NCBI GenBank assembly: GCA_041675885.1
Contig: JBAYSY010000001.1
Coordinates: 1-64,000, forward strand
Direction: 5' to 3'
DNA from: JBAYSY01 sp041675885
Lineage (GTDB): Bacteria; Pseudomonadota; Alphaproteobacteria; Rhodobacterales; Rhodobacteraceae
DNA: 64,000 bases
A program made the position numbers and the translations under genes. Below are positions 1 to 9,296 of this stretch, piece after piece (the first letter of the stretch is position 1; the number at the start of each line of letters is the position of its first letter). Below the pieces are notes generated by a model that was not told where the DNA came from, made no database searches, and saw only the letters and a program-made list of their open reading frames with translations.

Positions 1-131
1 GGTCAGACCAACCGGCGGCGTCCCTCTCCACGGGACGGGTTCAAGCAGACCCCGGGGCGGTCACGGGATCGCCGCCGGTAACCACAATAACAGAATTCAT
101 CCAGACAGGGGCGGTCGGCCGCTTGCCCGGC

Positions 132-145
132 GGCGCTGAAGCGCC
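132..145. repeat. Short palindrome (REP-like core)
   Basis: GGCGCT-GA-AGCGCC, a perfect 6-bp stem with a 2-nt loop, lies 40 nt beyond the hslU stop. The core GCGCTGAAGCGC recurs in the serC-serA spacer. It may act as a 3' hairpin or be a REP-type repeat. Nothing else is evident in bases 1-184. Confidence 0.4.
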
Positions 146-184
146 TTGATTCCGGGCGAAGGGCGTGCGGTTCTGTGCCCCCGG

Positions 185-1495
185 CTACAGCACGTAGCGG
201 CTCAGGTCGGCCGAGCGGCTCAGATCCCCCAGGTGTTTCTCGACAAAACCGGCATCCACCTCGACCGCCTCGCCGCCACGGTCGGGGGCCGAGAAGGACA
301 GTTCCTCGAACACCCGCTCCATCACCGTATAAAGCCGCCGCGCGCCGATGTTCTCGACGCTGCGGTTGACCTCGGCGGCGATGCGCGCGAGCGCGGCGAT
401 GCCGTCTTCGGTGAAGCCGACCGTCACCCCCTCGGTCGCCATCAGCGCGGTGTATTGCCGGGTCAGGGCGTTGTCGGTCTCGGTCAGGATGCGGACGAAA
501 TCCTCCTCGGTCAGTGCCCGCAACTCCACCCGGATCGGCAGGCGGCCCTGCAATTCCGGCAGCAGGTCCGAGGGTTTGGCGATGTGGAAGGCTCCGCTCG
601 CGATGAACAGGATGTGGTCGGTCTTGACCGCGCCGTGCTTGGTGGAGACGGTCGTGCCCTCGATCAGGGGCAGCAGGTCGCGCTGCACCCCCTCGCGGCT
701 GACGTCGGCGCCGCGCGCGTCGGAACGGGCGGCCACCTTGTCGATCTCGTCGATGAAAACGATGCCGCTTTCCTGCACCGCCTCCAGCGCCGCCGCCTTC
801 ACCGCCTCGTCGTCCAGAAGCTTGTCGGCCTCTTCGCCGATCAGGTGGTCATAGCTTTCGGCCACGGTCATGCGTTTGCGAACCCGCCGCCCGCCGAACG
901 CCTTGCCGAACAGGTCGCCAAGGTTCATCACCCCCGCGCCGCCGCCGCCGGGCATTCCGGGGATGTCCATCATCGGAAAGGGCGAGGCGGTATCGGTGAC
1001 TTCCAGCTCGATCACGGTATCGTCCAGCTCGCCGCGCTTGAGCTTGGCGCGGAACATCTCGCGCGTCTGTTCGCGGGCGTCGGTTCCGGCGATGGCCTCG
1101 ACCACCCGGTCCTCGGCGGCCTTGTGGGCGCGGGCCTTCACCGCCTCGCGCATCCGTTCACGGGTGTCGATCATGGCGGCGTCGGTCAGATCGCGGATGA
1201 TGCTGTCCACGTCGCGGCCGACATAACCCACTTCGGTGAACTTGGTGGCCTCGACCTTGAGGAACGGCGCCTGCGCCAGCCGGGCCAGCCTGCGGCTGAT
1301 CTCGGTCTTGCCGACGCCGGTCGGGCCGATCATCAGGATGTTCTTGGGATACACCTCGTCGCGGATGTCCTCGGGCAGTTGCCGCCGCCGCCAGCGGTTG
1401 CGCAGCGCCACCGCGACGGCGCGTTTCGCGTCTTTCTGGCCGATGATGAAACGGTCGAGTTCCGAGACGATCTCGCGGGGGGTCAGGTCGGTCAT
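185..1495 (-). CDS. hslU: HslU, ATPase subunit of the HslUV (ClpYQ) protease
   Basis: AAA+ unfoldase that feeds substrates into the HslV peptidase in the cytoplasm. The 436-aa product starts [20 protein letters not shown], typical of the family, with Walker A GPTGVGKT at residues 57-64 and Walker B VFIDEID near 250. The C-terminal DLSRYVL tail is the type that docks into HslV. The ATG at 1495 is preferred; a GTG two codons upstream (1501) would overlap the stop of the preceding gene. It is translationally linked to the upstream membrane-protein gene. Unusually, hslV is not adjacent but 3.8 kb away on the same strand. Confidence 0.97.
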   Translation of the reverse strand: MTDLTPREIVSELDRFIIGQKDAKRAVAVALRNRWRRRQLPEDIRDEVYPKNILMIGPTGVGKTEISRRLARLAQAPFLKVEATKFTEVGYVGRDVDSIIRDLTDAAMIDTRERMREAVKARAHKAAEDRVVEAIAGTDAREQTREMFRAKLKRGELDDTVIELEVTDTASPFPMMDIPGMPGGGGAGVMNLGDLFGKAFGGRRVRKRMTVAESYDHLIGEEADKLLDDEAVKAAALEAVQESGIVFIDEIDKVAARSDARGADVSREGVQRDLLPLIEGTTVSTKHGAVKTDHILFIASGAFHIAKPSDLLPELQGRLPIRVELRALTEEDFVRILTETDNALTRQYTALMATEGVTVGFTEDGIAALARIAAEVNRSVENIGARRLYTVMERVFEELSFSAPDRGGEAVEVDAGFVEKHLGDLSRSADLSRYVL

Positions 1496-1497
1496 GG

Positions 1498-2568
1498 TCA
1501 CTCCGCAGCGGGGGCATAGGGGGGCAGGCGGCGCTTGCCGGGGAAGTCGGGCAGCGCGCGCATGATCCGGGCGCGCATCGCGGCCCAGAAGCTGCCCATG
1601 AAGGTGAGGAAGCCGCCGAGGATCACCAGGAGTGCGGCGAAGTTGCCGGGGCTTTCATCGGCGCGGATCGCCCAGCCGATCAGCACGCCCAGCCAGGCGA
1701 TCCCGGCGGTGAGGAAACTGCGCCGGTCGATCACCAGCGCGAAACCGGCGGCTGCCGCCAGCGCCAGGGCCAGCAGCACATAGCCCGCCGTGCCGCCGGT
1801 GTTGTATGCGCTCAGCGCCACGGTGTTGACCAGCGCGGGGGCGGCAAGGATATGCAGCCAGAAACCCGAGGCCGACATCCGCCCCAGCCGGTGCGGATCG
1901 CGCATGTCGAAAGCGAGCCCCCCGGCAAGGGCGATGAGCCCGAACAGCAGCGTCGCGATGGCGAGGCCCGAGCCCGAGCGCAGGTCGAACAGGTGCTCCC
2001 ACCCGCGCAGGTCGTTGAAGGGCCGGACGATATCGACCAGCAGAAACACCAGCACCGCCGCCAGCAGCCCGAGCGGGAACATGGCGAAGGGCACCCGGAA
2101 GACGCGATACCAGAGCGCCATGCCCGCGATCCCCGCAAGGCAGAACAGCGCGAGCGACCCGCGCTGTTGCAACGCCGTGTCTGCGGACAGCCCCAGCGCG
2201 TCGCCCAGCACCGCGGCAAAGCCGATGGCGAAGCCGGTGGTCAGCACCACCGAGGGCAGCACCATCCGCCGCCTGCGGGTGAAGTAGAGCGCGAAGACCC
2301 AGCACAGCGCCGCCGCCAGCAGGGCCATGGCGATGCCGCCCATCACCGCGCCGAACATCATGATGCCGGAGATCAGCAGCACGATGCCGATCGAGACGAA
2401 GATCTCGGCAAAGCCGCGGAACAGCTCGAACGGCTCGTCGTCGCCGGTCATGGCGGCGCGCCGGCCCTGCCGGGCCTCGCCGACGATCAGGAGCTGCGCC
2501 GCCTGCGCCTCGGTCAGCACACCGGCGGCGACGGCGGCGCGCAGGTCGTCGCGGGTCAGGCTGTCCAT
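1498..2568 (-). CDS. Polytopic membrane protein of unknown function
   Basis: 356 aa. The first 45 residues form a soluble, charged segment ([20 protein letters not shown], then an EARQGRR stretch). They are followed by roughly nine to ten hydrophobic segments with short basic loops. This architecture resembles DUF2157-type predicted membrane proteins, but I cannot assign the family with certainty. The gene ends within 3 nt of the hslU start, so the two are probably co-transcribed and coupled, which hints at a link with envelope or proteolytic stress. No catalytic motif is visible. Confidence 0.75.
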   Translation of the reverse strand: MDSLTRDDLRAAVAAGVLTEAQAAQLLIVGEARQGRRAAMTGDDEPFELFRGFAEIFVSIGIVLLISGIMMFGAVMGGIAMALLAAALCWVFALYFTRRRRMVLPSVVLTTGFAIGFAAVLGDALGLSADTALQQRGSLALFCLAGIAGMALWYRVFRVPFAMFPLGLLAAVLVFLLVDIVRPFNDLRGWEHLFDLRSGSGLAIATLLFGLIALAGGLAFDMRDPHRLGRMSASGFWLHILAAPALVNTVALSAYNTGGTAGYVLLALALAAAAGFALVIDRRSFLTAGIAWLGVLIGWAIRADESPGNFAALLVILGGFLTFMGSFWAAMRARIMRALPDFPGKRRLPPYAPAAE

Positions 2569-2619
2569 GGGGCGGGTCTCGCTCGGGTCATGGGCCGACA
2601 GGTATGGGCGCGGCGGGGC

Positions 2620-2637
2620 GCAATCAACCCGAAACTG
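2620..2637. repeat. 18-nt direct repeat, copy 1
   Basis: GCAATCAACCCGAAACTG is repeated exactly at 4006-4023. The two copies bracket the secreted-protein gene at 2765-3943. Confidence 0.6.
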
Positions 2638-2764
2638 TTCGGGGATGGGGTGGAAGCGCGGGCGGGCGGGTGCCCGGAGCCACCTTTCGGCCGATTTAAA
2701 AGTTGCGTTGATACCCGCGCGCTCTGCGGGCTAGGGTCGGATCGAAATCCGGAAGGTCACGGTG

Positions 2765-3943
2765 ATGGTAAGATTGTTGGTTGCCGGGATGATGGCGCTC
2801 GCCTCGGCTGCGCAGGCGGAAAGCCCCCCGGTCACGACGGGGCCGGTGCTTGTCGGGGACAAGACCCGTGCGGAATGCCGGGTGGCGCTGGACATGGCCA
2901 CCGCCGCGTTCCGTTCGACCAGCCCCCTTCTGATCTGGCCTGTTCCCCTGCCGGATGCCGATCTGGCCAGGCTGGTTCTGAGCCGCAAGGACCGCGACAT
3001 CAGCGGCGGCGACGGGGTGCTGGCCGATCCTGCCGTGTTCGAGCGGATGCAGATCGACCCGGTGTCCGAGCGGATGCGGCGGGATGAGCCGCCAATTCGG
3101 GCACCGATCCTTCACTGGCAACGCGAAGCACCGGACGGCCACCGCATCGTGGTGGTCGAGACGCCTCACAGTTGGCGGGGCAGTTGGTATTCTCTGTTCC
3201 TCGTGGATGCGACCTTTGCACTGGACTCCTTCCCGCAAGCCTGGCTCGACGCCCGCCGGGCAAATTTCATGCAACCGGAAGATGGTCCGCCGATCCTGCT
3301 TCCGGTTCTATATGAAGACAGTTGGGCAACACCCACGATCCTGCGCGACGAAGGGTCAGGGGATCTGTGGGTGCTCGAACAGGGGCATTTCCGTCTCTGG
3401 CAACCGGAATGGCAGGTCCATGTGCTCGGCACGGAGGGGTTTTCCCCGCTCTGCCGCGTTCTGTTCATCCCCGATGGCAGTCCGGGTCTGGACAGGATGC
3501 CCCCCGCCATGCGGCGTTTCGCGCGCTTCGCCGACGAGGCTCTGGGGCCGGGACAGGGGGCCTTGGAAGGAACGCTTCAACCAACCGCACGCATCCGCAA
3601 CCGGGTGGCCCATCGCTGGACCATGCTCGCCGAACGGCCATGGGCCTTGACCGACACGCCCTACAACAGCCGCGAGGAGGTGGAGGCCGGGCTGTCGGCC
3701 TGGGCCGCGGGCGTGCCCGCGCGGGTCCGGCTGCACCGGAACCTGCTCGCAAGTCTGGAACCGGCGGAGGAGGCGCTGGCAGGTTTCCTTGCCGCCCGCT
3801 TCGCCATCGGCCAGGATGAGGCCCGCGCCTTCAGCAGCTATGCCATCGACCATATGCTGCGCAGCCATTTCACCTTCCGCAGCGAGGTGGGCGGTTATGC
3901 GCATACGCCCTCGGCGACGCCATGGCCGGAGAGCATCCGCTGA
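2765..3943 (+). CDS. Secreted or periplasmic protein of unknown function
   Basis: 392 aa beginning with a clear Sec-type signal peptide (MVRLLVAGMMALASAAQAES, cleavage likely after AQA near residue 18). The mature part is rich in Trp, Arg and acidic residues and shows no motif I recognise. An ATG at 2765 preceded by GGAAGG is used rather than the GTG one codon earlier. The gene stands alone, divergent from the hslU operon and flanked by an 18-nt direct repeat. That arrangement suggests it was inserted between hslV and hslU. Function unknown. Confidence 0.7.
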   Translation: MVRLLVAGMMALASAAQAESPPVTTGPVLVGDKTRAECRVALDMATAAFRSTSPLLIWPVPLPDADLARLVLSRKDRDISGGDGVLADPAVFERMQIDPVSERMRRDEPPIRAPILHWQREAPDGHRIVVVETPHSWRGSWYSLFLVDATFALDSFPQAWLDARRANFMQPEDGPPILLPVLYEDSWATPTILRDEGSGDLWVLEQGHFRLWQPEWQVHVLGTEGFSPLCRVLFIPDGSPGLDRMPPAMRRFARFADEALGPGQGALEGTLQPTARIRNRVAHRWTMLAERPWALTDTPYNSREEVEAGLSAWAAGVPARVRLHRNLLASLEPAEEALAGFLAARFAIGQDEARAFSSYAIDHMLRSHFTFRSEVGGYAHTPSATPWPESIR

Positions 3944-4268
3944 GCGGCAGTTCTGTCCGCCTCCCGGCCCCTTGCAGCCTTCGACGCGCAGGATTGCGTG
4001 TGCAGGCAATCAACCCGAAACTGCGGGCGGCGGGGGCGCCCCATGCGTGGGACAGAAGGGAGTTTGTTGCAGATCAACGGGTTGGGCGGCGCGCATTAAC
4101 GATTTTTCAAGGATTGCGGGGCGCCACTCCGCTGGCGAATCCCGCGCGGCGCGCGCCCCGGCCATGGGGCGGGGAAGGGCCGGTTCGAGTCCATGGCGGA
4201 CAGACGACTTATGGACTTCGACCACTATTGACGGGACATAATAGCGACAGAGCCCTTGATTTTTGGTC
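3944..4268. other. Intergenic region with second 18-nt repeat copy
   Basis: About 325 bases with no convincing gene. It contains the second GCAATCAACCCGAAACTG copy (4006-4023) and several GC-rich inverted repeats around 4120-4175. The last 80 bases are AT-richer (TAATAG at 4239) and probably hold the promoter of the downstream transporter, though no clear -35 box is visible. Confidence 0.5.
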
Positions 4269-5207
4269 ATGATGTTAGCCACTGCCCGCAATGTTACAAA
4301 GACTGGTCGACGTTTTCCCCTATGGGGTGGACCAACTGCGATCATGGGAGCGACGGCTCTCATGGCGTTTCAGGATGCACTGGTGAAGCTGTTGAGCGCC
4401 GGGCTGCCACTATGGCAGCTTTTCTTCCTGCGCTCGGCCTTCATTCTGCCGATCCTCGTGGTGCTGATCCATCGAACTGCTCGCGGTAGCATTCGCCAGG
4501 CCCTGAATAAATGGGTGCTGATACGATCCCTCCTGATCATGGCGATGTATATGTTCTTCTATGCAGCCCTGCCGGTGCTGGATTTGCCGGTGGTGTCCGC
4601 CGTCTATTACACCGGGCCACTGCTGATCGTTCTGTTTTCCGGCGTTCTCCTGCGAGAGTCCGTCAACATATCCCAGTGGATCGCTGCGCTTGTGGCATTC
4701 GTCGGTGTCCTCGTCGTCCTGAGGCCCACGGGGGAACAGTTCTCGATAGCGGCATTGATCCCGCTGGTATCAGCCTTTTGCTATGCGCTGGCAATGATCA
4801 CGACACGCGGACGGATGGGCACCGTGGATGCCTGGGTGCTGACATTTTCGCTCAATCTTGTCTTTGCTGGAGTTGGCCTTGTCGGGATCATTGTCACGGC
4901 ATTCGTTGCACGACCGGAAGTCTACCCCTTCCTTCTGACAAGTTGGACGCCGCTCGACACGGGGACATCACTGGTCGTGGTGCTTCTGGCGCTCATTTCG
5001 ATTGCAATCCATGTGCTTCTGGCCCGCGCATATCAGCTCGGCCCAACTGCCGTCGTAGCGGGACTGGATTTTTCCTATCTGGTGTTTGCAGCCGCGTGGG
5101 CGGTTGTATTCTTTGGAACGATGCCAAGTCTTCCGGTCCTGACCGGCACCCTCTTGATCGGCGGGGCAGGTCTATGGGGCGTGATGAATCAGGGCCGGCG
5201 TGGCTGA
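4269..5207 (+). CDS. EamA/DMT-family permease
   Basis: About 312 aa with ten hydrophobic segments arranged as two EamA repeats, typical of drug/metabolite transporters that export amino acids or small metabolites across the inner membrane. Repeat 1 contains MAFQDALVKLL and a PVVSAVYYTGPLLIVLFS segment; repeat 2 contains AYQLGPTAVVAGLDFSYLVFA. The start is uncertain: TTG 4263, ATG 4269 and ATG about 4344 are all possible. Base composition is visibly less GC-rich than in the neighbours, consistent with recent acquisition between hslU and hslV. Substrate unknown. Confidence 0.85.
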   Translation: MMLATARNVTKTGRRFPLWGGPTAIMGATALMAFQDALVKLLSAGLPLWQLFFLRSAFILPILVVLIHRTARGSIRQALNKWVLIRSLLIMAMYMFFYAALPVLDLPVVSAVYYTGPLLIVLFSGVLLRESVNISQWIAALVAFVGVLVVLRPTGEQFSIAALIPLVSAFCYALAMITTRGRMGTVDAWVLTFSLNLVFAGVGLVGIIVTAFVARPEVYPFLLTSWTPLDTGTSLVVVLLALISIAIHVLLARAYQLGPTAVVAGLDFSYLVFAAAWAVVFFGTMPSLPVLTGTLLIGGAGLWGVMNQGRRG

Positions 5208-5319
5208 GGCGCAATCTGAGCGGCAGCTTCGTCCCGCAAACCGGTTGCAAGGACAGTTCGAGCCTCGCACCACCCGAGCGATGCCCTCTGTGGTGAAAGG
5301 AGCGGCGCGAGCGCGCGCC

Positions 5320-5880
5320 CTACCCCGTCCCGATCCGCTCCACCGTCAGATTGCCGTTGGTGTAGACGCAGATCTCCGCGGCGATGGCCATGGCCTTGCG
5401 CGCCACCTCCTCGGCCCCGAGGTCGCCTTCCATCAGCCCCCGCGCCGCGGCCAGCGCGAAATTGCCGCCCGAGCCGATGGCGGCCACGTCGTGCTCGGGT
5501 TCCAGCACGTCGCCCGCGCCGGTGATCACGAACAGATCACGGCCGTCGGTGACGATCAGCATGGCTTCGAGGTTGCGCAGGTATTTGTCCATGCGCCAGT
5601 CCTTGGCCAGTTCGACCGAGGCGCGCGCCAGTTGCCCCGGCATCGCCTCCAGCTTCTTCTCCAGCCGGTCGAGCAGCGTGAAGGCGTCGGCGGTGGAGCC
5701 CGCGAAGCCCGCCACCACCTCCTGCCCGCCGGGCGAGAGGCGGCGCACCTTGCGGGCCGTGCCCTTGATGACGGTCTGGCCGAGGCTGACCTGCCCGTCG
5801 CCCGCCACCACCACCTCGCCCGCGCGGCGCACCGCGAGGATGGTGGTGCCGTGCCAGCCGGGGAACCTGTTGTCCGCCAT
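5320..5880 (-). CDS. hslV: HslV, threonine peptidase of the HslUV protease
   Basis: 186-aa proteasome-beta-type peptidase that forms the double-hexamer chamber capped by HslU. It starts [19 protein letters not shown]; the conserved HGTT shows the autoprocessing site leaving an N-terminal catalytic Thr. Also present are the [14 protein letters not shown] and [12 protein letters not shown] motifs and the [11 protein letters not shown] segment. Length and sequence are normal for alphaproteobacteria. It is on the same strand as hslU but separated by an inserted accessory block, so the usual hslVU operon is broken here. Confidence 0.97.
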   Translation of the reverse strand: MADNRFPGWHGTTILAVRRAGEVVVAGDGQVSLGQTVIKGTARKVRRLSPGGQEVVAGFAGSTADAFTLLDRLEKKLEAMPGQLARASVELAKDWRMDKYLRNLEAMLIVTDGRDLFVITGAGDVLEPEHDVAAIGSGGNFALAAARGLMEGDLGAEEVARKAMAIAAEICVYTNGNLTVERIGTG

Positions 5881-5978
5881 TCCTGCCTCCGCCTCTGTGG
5901 TCCGCCCTATATGGTCCGCGCGGGCGGGGGCGGCAAGAGACCTTTCCCGGCGCGGCCGGGGCGGCTAGGCTGCGGGCG

Positions 5979-6860
5979 ATGGCCGAGACCCTGCATTTCC
6001 ACCTGCCCGGACCGATGCGCCGCGACGCCGCCGCGGGGCGGGTCAATATCGTCAACCGGATCATGGCGGCGCTGCCCGGCTGGCGGGCCGAGTTCCACCG
6101 CGACGACGACAGCCCGCGGCCGGGGCGCGGCATCTGGCACATGCGGACCCCGCCCGAGGGCGCGCTGTGCCTGCGCCGGGCGGGGTGGTATCCGTTCTGG
6201 CATCTGGAGGCCACCAACGACCGCTGGATGTTCGACGTCGCCCGTGCGGCTTTCGACCCCGGGGGGATCGACCCCGAGGAGGCACGCGGTTTCCAGCGCC
6301 GCTGGCGGCAGCGGCTGCTGCCCAAGGACCAGTCCGCGAGCGAGGGTTTCCTGTTCATGCCCTTGCAGGGGCGGCTGACCGACCGGCGCGGCTTTCAGGC
6401 CATGAGCCCGGTCGAGATGATCGAGGCCACGTTGGCGCAAGACCCGCGTCCGATCCGCGCCACGCTGCACCCGCGCGAGGTCTACAGCGGCTCGGAACGC
6501 GCGGCGCTGGAACGGCTGGCGGCGCGGCATCCGCGATTCCGGCTGGTTGACGCGGCGTCCGAGCGGCTGCTGATGCGCTGCGACATGGTGGTGACGCAGA
6601 ACTCGTCGCTGGCCTTTACGGGCTATCTGCTGGACAAGCCCGCGGTGCTGTTCGCCATGACCGACTGCCACCACATCGCCGGATCGGTGCCGCGCGACGG
6701 GCCGGAGGCGGCTTTCGCGCAGGCGCGCGAGGGGGTGCCCGAGGCCGCGCGCTATCTGTGGTGGTTCCTGCGGCTGCACACGGTCAACGGCGGCGCGCCC
6801 GGGGCCGAGGACCAGGTGCGGGCCCGGCTGGCACGGTTCGGCTGGCCGGTGGGCGTATAG
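5979..6860 (+). CDS. Capsule-type (KpsC/KpsS-like) glycosyltransferase-like protein
   Basis: 293 aa, soluble, divergent from hslV. The C-terminal half has features of capsular polysaccharide transferases of the KpsC/KpsS type: an HPREVYSGSERAALERLAAR segment and CDMVVTQNSSLAFTGYLLDKP, where the NSS and following hydrophobic helix resemble a nucleotide-sugar binding region. The N-terminal half (AGWYPFWHLEATNDRW) is Trp-rich. No signal peptide or membrane segment is seen. It stands alone, so its acceptor is unknown. Family assignment is by pattern only and is moderate. Confidence 0.55.
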   Translation: MAETLHFHLPGPMRRDAAAGRVNIVNRIMAALPGWRAEFHRDDDSPRPGRGIWHMRTPPEGALCLRRAGWYPFWHLEATNDRWMFDVARAAFDPGGIDPEEARGFQRRWRQRLLPKDQSASEGFLFMPLQGRLTDRRGFQAMSPVEMIEATLAQDPRPIRATLHPREVYSGSERAALERLAARHPRFRLVDAASERLLMRCDMVVTQNSSLAFTGYLLDKPAVLFAMTDCHHIAGSVPRDGPEAAFAQAREGVPEAARYLWWFLRLHTVNGGAPGAEDQVRARLARFGWPVGV

Positions 6861-7003
6861 AGATCGTTCGAGCCTTCGCTCCGGCGCGGCAGGTGGCGCG
6901 GTTTTCGAGAACCGGAGCGGAGTGTGCTTGAGGCACATGAGCACCGGAAGCGCAGAAAGCCGCGTCAGATGCCCGAAGGACGTAGAAGGAACGGACGATC
7001 TCT
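6859..7003. repeat. 145-bp dispersed repeat with inverted ends, copy A
   Basis: Bounded by AGAGATCGT at 6859-6867 and its complement ACGATCTCT at 6995-7003. The interior (CTCCGGCGCGGCAGGTGGCG, then GTTTTCGAGAACCGGAG) is largely conserved in copy B at 60583-60726 and can form internal stems. Its right end touches the azlD stop codon. It encodes nothing convincing and looks like a MITE-like or REP-like element. Confidence 0.75.
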
Positions 7004-7332
7004 CAGCCCAGAAGCCAGCCTGCACCGTAAAGCACGAAGGCCCCGCCGAAGATCGACAAGAGCACGTTGCGCAGCCCGACCCCGATCGCCAGCGTCGCCA
7101 GCGCCGCGAGCAGGCGCGGCAGGTCGGTCTCGCCCCCCGTCGCGGCGGGCCACAGCACCAGCGGCAGCACGATCCCCGGCAGCACCGCGACCGGAGTGTA
7201 GCGCAGCAGCCGCAGCACAACGGGCGGCAGCGGCCGACCGCCGACCACCCCCAGGAACGACAGCCGGATCAGGTAGGTCCCGACCCCGGTGGCGATGATC
7301 ACGGTCCAGATCGTCAGCGTATCCTGGGTCAT
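7003..7332 (-). CDS. azlD: AzlD-family branched-chain amino acid export subunit
   Basis: 109 aa with four to five hydrophobic segments, starting MTQDTLTIWTVIIATGVGTYLIR, the usual AzlD pattern. It is the small partner of AzlC (LIV-E family), together exporting branched-chain amino acids or related compounds through the inner membrane. Its ATG overlaps the azlC stop by 4 nt (ATGA), so translation is coupled. The stop codon lies at the edge of a dispersed repeat, which may provide the operon's 3' hairpin. Confidence 0.88.
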   Translation of the reverse strand: MTQDTLTIWTVIIATGVGTYLIRLSFLGVVGGRPLPPVVLRLLRYTPVAVLPGIVLPLVLWPAATGGETDLPRLLAALATLAIGVGLRNVLLSIFGGAFVLYGAGWLLG

Positions 7333-8042
7333 GCCGTGCGTCCCCGCTTGCGGTCGAGCAGGGTTTCCACCGTCGCCCCCGTCGCCATCGCCAGCACCGC
7401 GGCAACCAGCAGGCCGCTGTTGTAGGGCAGGAACGACAGCACCACCGCCCCCACCGCCGAGACCGCCGCCGCCGCCAGATGCGCGGGCGTGCGCAGCATC
7501 GGCGAGATGATCGCGATGAAGGTGATCGGCACGGCGAAATCCAGCGCATATTCCGGCGGGATCGCTTCGCCCAGCGTGGCGCCGACATAGGTCGAGACAT
7601 ACCAGATCGGGCAGACCGGCACCGTCACCCCGACGAAGAAGGCGGTCTTTTCCGCAAGGCTCATCCTTGGGCGGTTCTCGTATTCGATGGCGGCCAGGGC
7701 ATAGGTCTGATCGACAAGGAAATAGGCCATGACCGCCCGTTTCCAGAACGGCAGCCCCCCGAGCGAGGGCGCAAGCGCCGCGGAATACATCGCCATCCGC
7801 AGGTTCACCGCAAGCGCGGTGGCGATGACGATCAGGGTCGGCGTGTTCTCGGCCATGAGCTGGATCGCCGCGAATTGCGACGCCCCGGCGATGACGAAGA
7901 TCGAGAAGGCCATGACCTCGGTCAGGTTGAACCCGGCCTCGGTCGCGACCACGCCGAACAGCAGGCCGAACGGTGCGACGACCAGAATGAACGGCGCGCC
8001 TTCGCGCATGCCGCGCCAGAAGGCTGAGCGGGTGCCGGGCAT
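7329..8042 (-). CDS. azlC: AzlC-family branched-chain amino acid export protein
   Basis: 237 aa with the family's start (RSAFWRGMREGAPFILVVAP) and motifs FVIAGASQFAAIQLM and NLRMAMYSAAL. It is the large membrane subunit of the AzlCD exporter. The ATG at 8042 is chosen because an 80-residue upstream extension is Pro/Arg-rich and not family-like. First gene of the azlCD operon, divergent from the GNAT gene across a 238-nt spacer. Exact substrate unknown; branched-chain amino acids are the family precedent. Confidence 0.9.
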   Translation of the reverse strand: MPGTRSAFWRGMREGAPFILVVAPFGLLFGVVATEAGFNLTEVMAFSIFVIAGASQFAAIQLMAENTPTLIVIATALAVNLRMAMYSAALAPSLGGLPFWKRAVMAYFLVDQTYALAAIEYENRPRMSLAEKTAFFVGVTVPVCPIWYVSTYVGATLGEAIPPEYALDFAVPITFIAIISPMLRTPAHLAAAAVSAVGAVVLSFLPYNSGLLVAAVLAMATGATVETLLDRKRGRTA

Positions 8043-8280
8043 GGTTGCGACTCCGGGTTGAACCTGAACTTCCCGCTTAGGCAATTCCGAAGGGGGATGC
8101 AATCGGGGGATGGAACGCCGGGCACCCTTCCCCCTTCGCCCGATATCAAGGCACGGCACGCGCCGCCGGGCAGCGGCCGACCGTGGCCTCCGTGGTGGCA
8201 GGGCCAGAGGGTGCGGAGCCCGCGGCCCTGTGCGATAAGGCCGGGGGCGGGGATTCGGAACCGGCAGAGGCAGGCGGGAC

Positions 8281-8874
8281 ATGGAACGGGGGCTGACGTT
8301 GCGGCGCGGGCTCGACCCGGCGCAGCGGGCGGATGCGGCGCGGCTTTACTGGGCTGCCTTCGGCGCGAAACTCGGGAGGCTGCTGGGGCCTGATCCGCGG
8401 GCGCTGGCGCTGCTGGACCGGGTGATCCGCTGCGATCACGCGCTGGGGGTCGAGGACGCGGAGGGCCGCCTGCTTGCCGTAGCCGGGTTCCGCAGCCCGC
8501 TTGGTTGTTTCGCCAGCTTCGGGTGGCACGATCTGGTGGCGATCTACGGTCGGCTTGGCGGACCATGGCGCGCGGCCCTGCTGCACTGGCCCCGGCCCGA
8601 GGTGGACAACGGCCGGTTCCTCGTGGACGGGATCGCGGTGCGCGCCGACATGCGGGGCCGGGGCATCGGCAGCGCGCTTCTGGAGGCGCTGGCGGCCGAG
8701 GCGCGGGCACGCGGCTATCCGGCGGTCCGGCTGGAAGTGGCCGACACCAACCCCCGCGCCCGCGCGCTTTACGAACGCCACGGCTTTGCCCCGTGGCGCG
8801 AGGACCGGCTGCGCCTGCTGGCGCCGCTTTATGGCTATCGCGTCTCCACGGTGATGCTGCGCCCGACCGGCTGA
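8281..8874 (+). CDS. GNAT-family N-acetyltransferase
   Basis: 197 aa with a complete GNAT fold. The acetyl-CoA binding loop appears as VRADMRGRGIGSALLEAL (motif A, R/Q-x-x-G-x-G/A type), followed by RLEVADTNPRARALYERHGF (motif B). This second segment is typical of small-molecule or ribosomal-protein acetyltransferases of the RimI branch. The N-terminal half (RLYWAAFGAKLGRLLGP) resembles uncharacterised Rhodobacteraceae GNATs. The ATG at 8281 follows a GGCAGGCGGGAC leader. It converges on DUF2794 with 5 nt between stops. Substrate unknown. Confidence 0.88.
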   Translation: MERGLTLRRGLDPAQRADAARLYWAAFGAKLGRLLGPDPRALALLDRVIRCDHALGVEDAEGRLLAVAGFRSPLGCFASFGWHDLVAIYGRLGGPWRAALLHWPRPEVDNGRFLVDGIAVRADMRGRGIGSALLEALAAEARARGYPAVRLEVADTNPRARALYERHGFAPWREDRLRLLAPLYGYRVSTVMLRPTG

Positions 8875-8879
8875 GGGGG

Positions 8880-9218
8880 TCAGTCCACCGACCGGATCAG
8901 CTTGCGCTCCAGCACCCGCAGCACGGTGGGCAGGTCGTGGCCGCGCCGCAGCACCTGCCCTTCGGGGCCGATTACCGCATAGATCCCCTGCCGCCCGCGC
9001 AGCCTGGGACGCTTTTCGATCCGGTAGAGCGGATTTTCCGACGTGCGGCGGAACACCGAGAACACCGCGACCTCGCGCAGGCAGGAAATGCCGTAGTCGC
9101 GCCATTCGCCCGCGGCGACCATCCGGCCGTAAAGCGACAGGATCACCCCGAGTTCGCGCCGGTCGAAACTAACCTGCTCCGGTGCCGCCGTGGGAAAGGG
9201 GATAAGCCCGATGTTCAT
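8880..9218 (-). CDS. DUF2794-family protein
   Basis: 112 aa. It matches the alphaproteobacterial DUF2794 pattern: VSFDRRELGVILSLYGRMVA, then EWRDYGISCLREVAVFSVFR and GIYAVIGPEGQVLRRGHDL. Soluble, no signal peptide, function unknown. It lies downstream of serA on the same strand, separated from it by a hairpin, and converges with the GNAT gene. Confidence 0.85.
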   Translation of the reverse strand: MNIGLIPFPTAAPEQVSFDRRELGVILSLYGRMVAAGEWRDYGISCLREVAVFSVFRRTSENPLYRIEKRPRLRGRQGIYAVIGPEGQVLRRGHDLPTVLRVLERKLIRSVD

Positions 9219-9260
9219 GGCCCGATGTTACGCAAGCGGGGCGGTAAATCAAGCCGGACG

Positions 9261-9289
9261 GCCCCGGCACCCGCGACGGGCACCGGGGC
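9261..9289 (-). terminator. Hairpin after serA
   Basis: A GC-rich inverted repeat (GCCCCGGTGCCCG / CGGGTGCCGGGGC on the minus strand, about 13 bp with two G-U pairs, 3-nt loop) begins 8 nt past the serA stop. There is no strong U-run, so termination may be weak. Confidence 0.5.
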
Positions 9290-9296
9290 GCGACAA

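Noticed and set aside
4176..4195. GGTTCGAGTCC resembling a tRNA T-arm
   Set aside because: The flanking bases do not pair into a T-stem and no anticodon or acceptor stems fit.
6922..7425. Plus-strand frame beginning in repeat copy A
   Set aside because: Runs antisense to azlDC and has no family motif; similar frames arise from the repeat itself.
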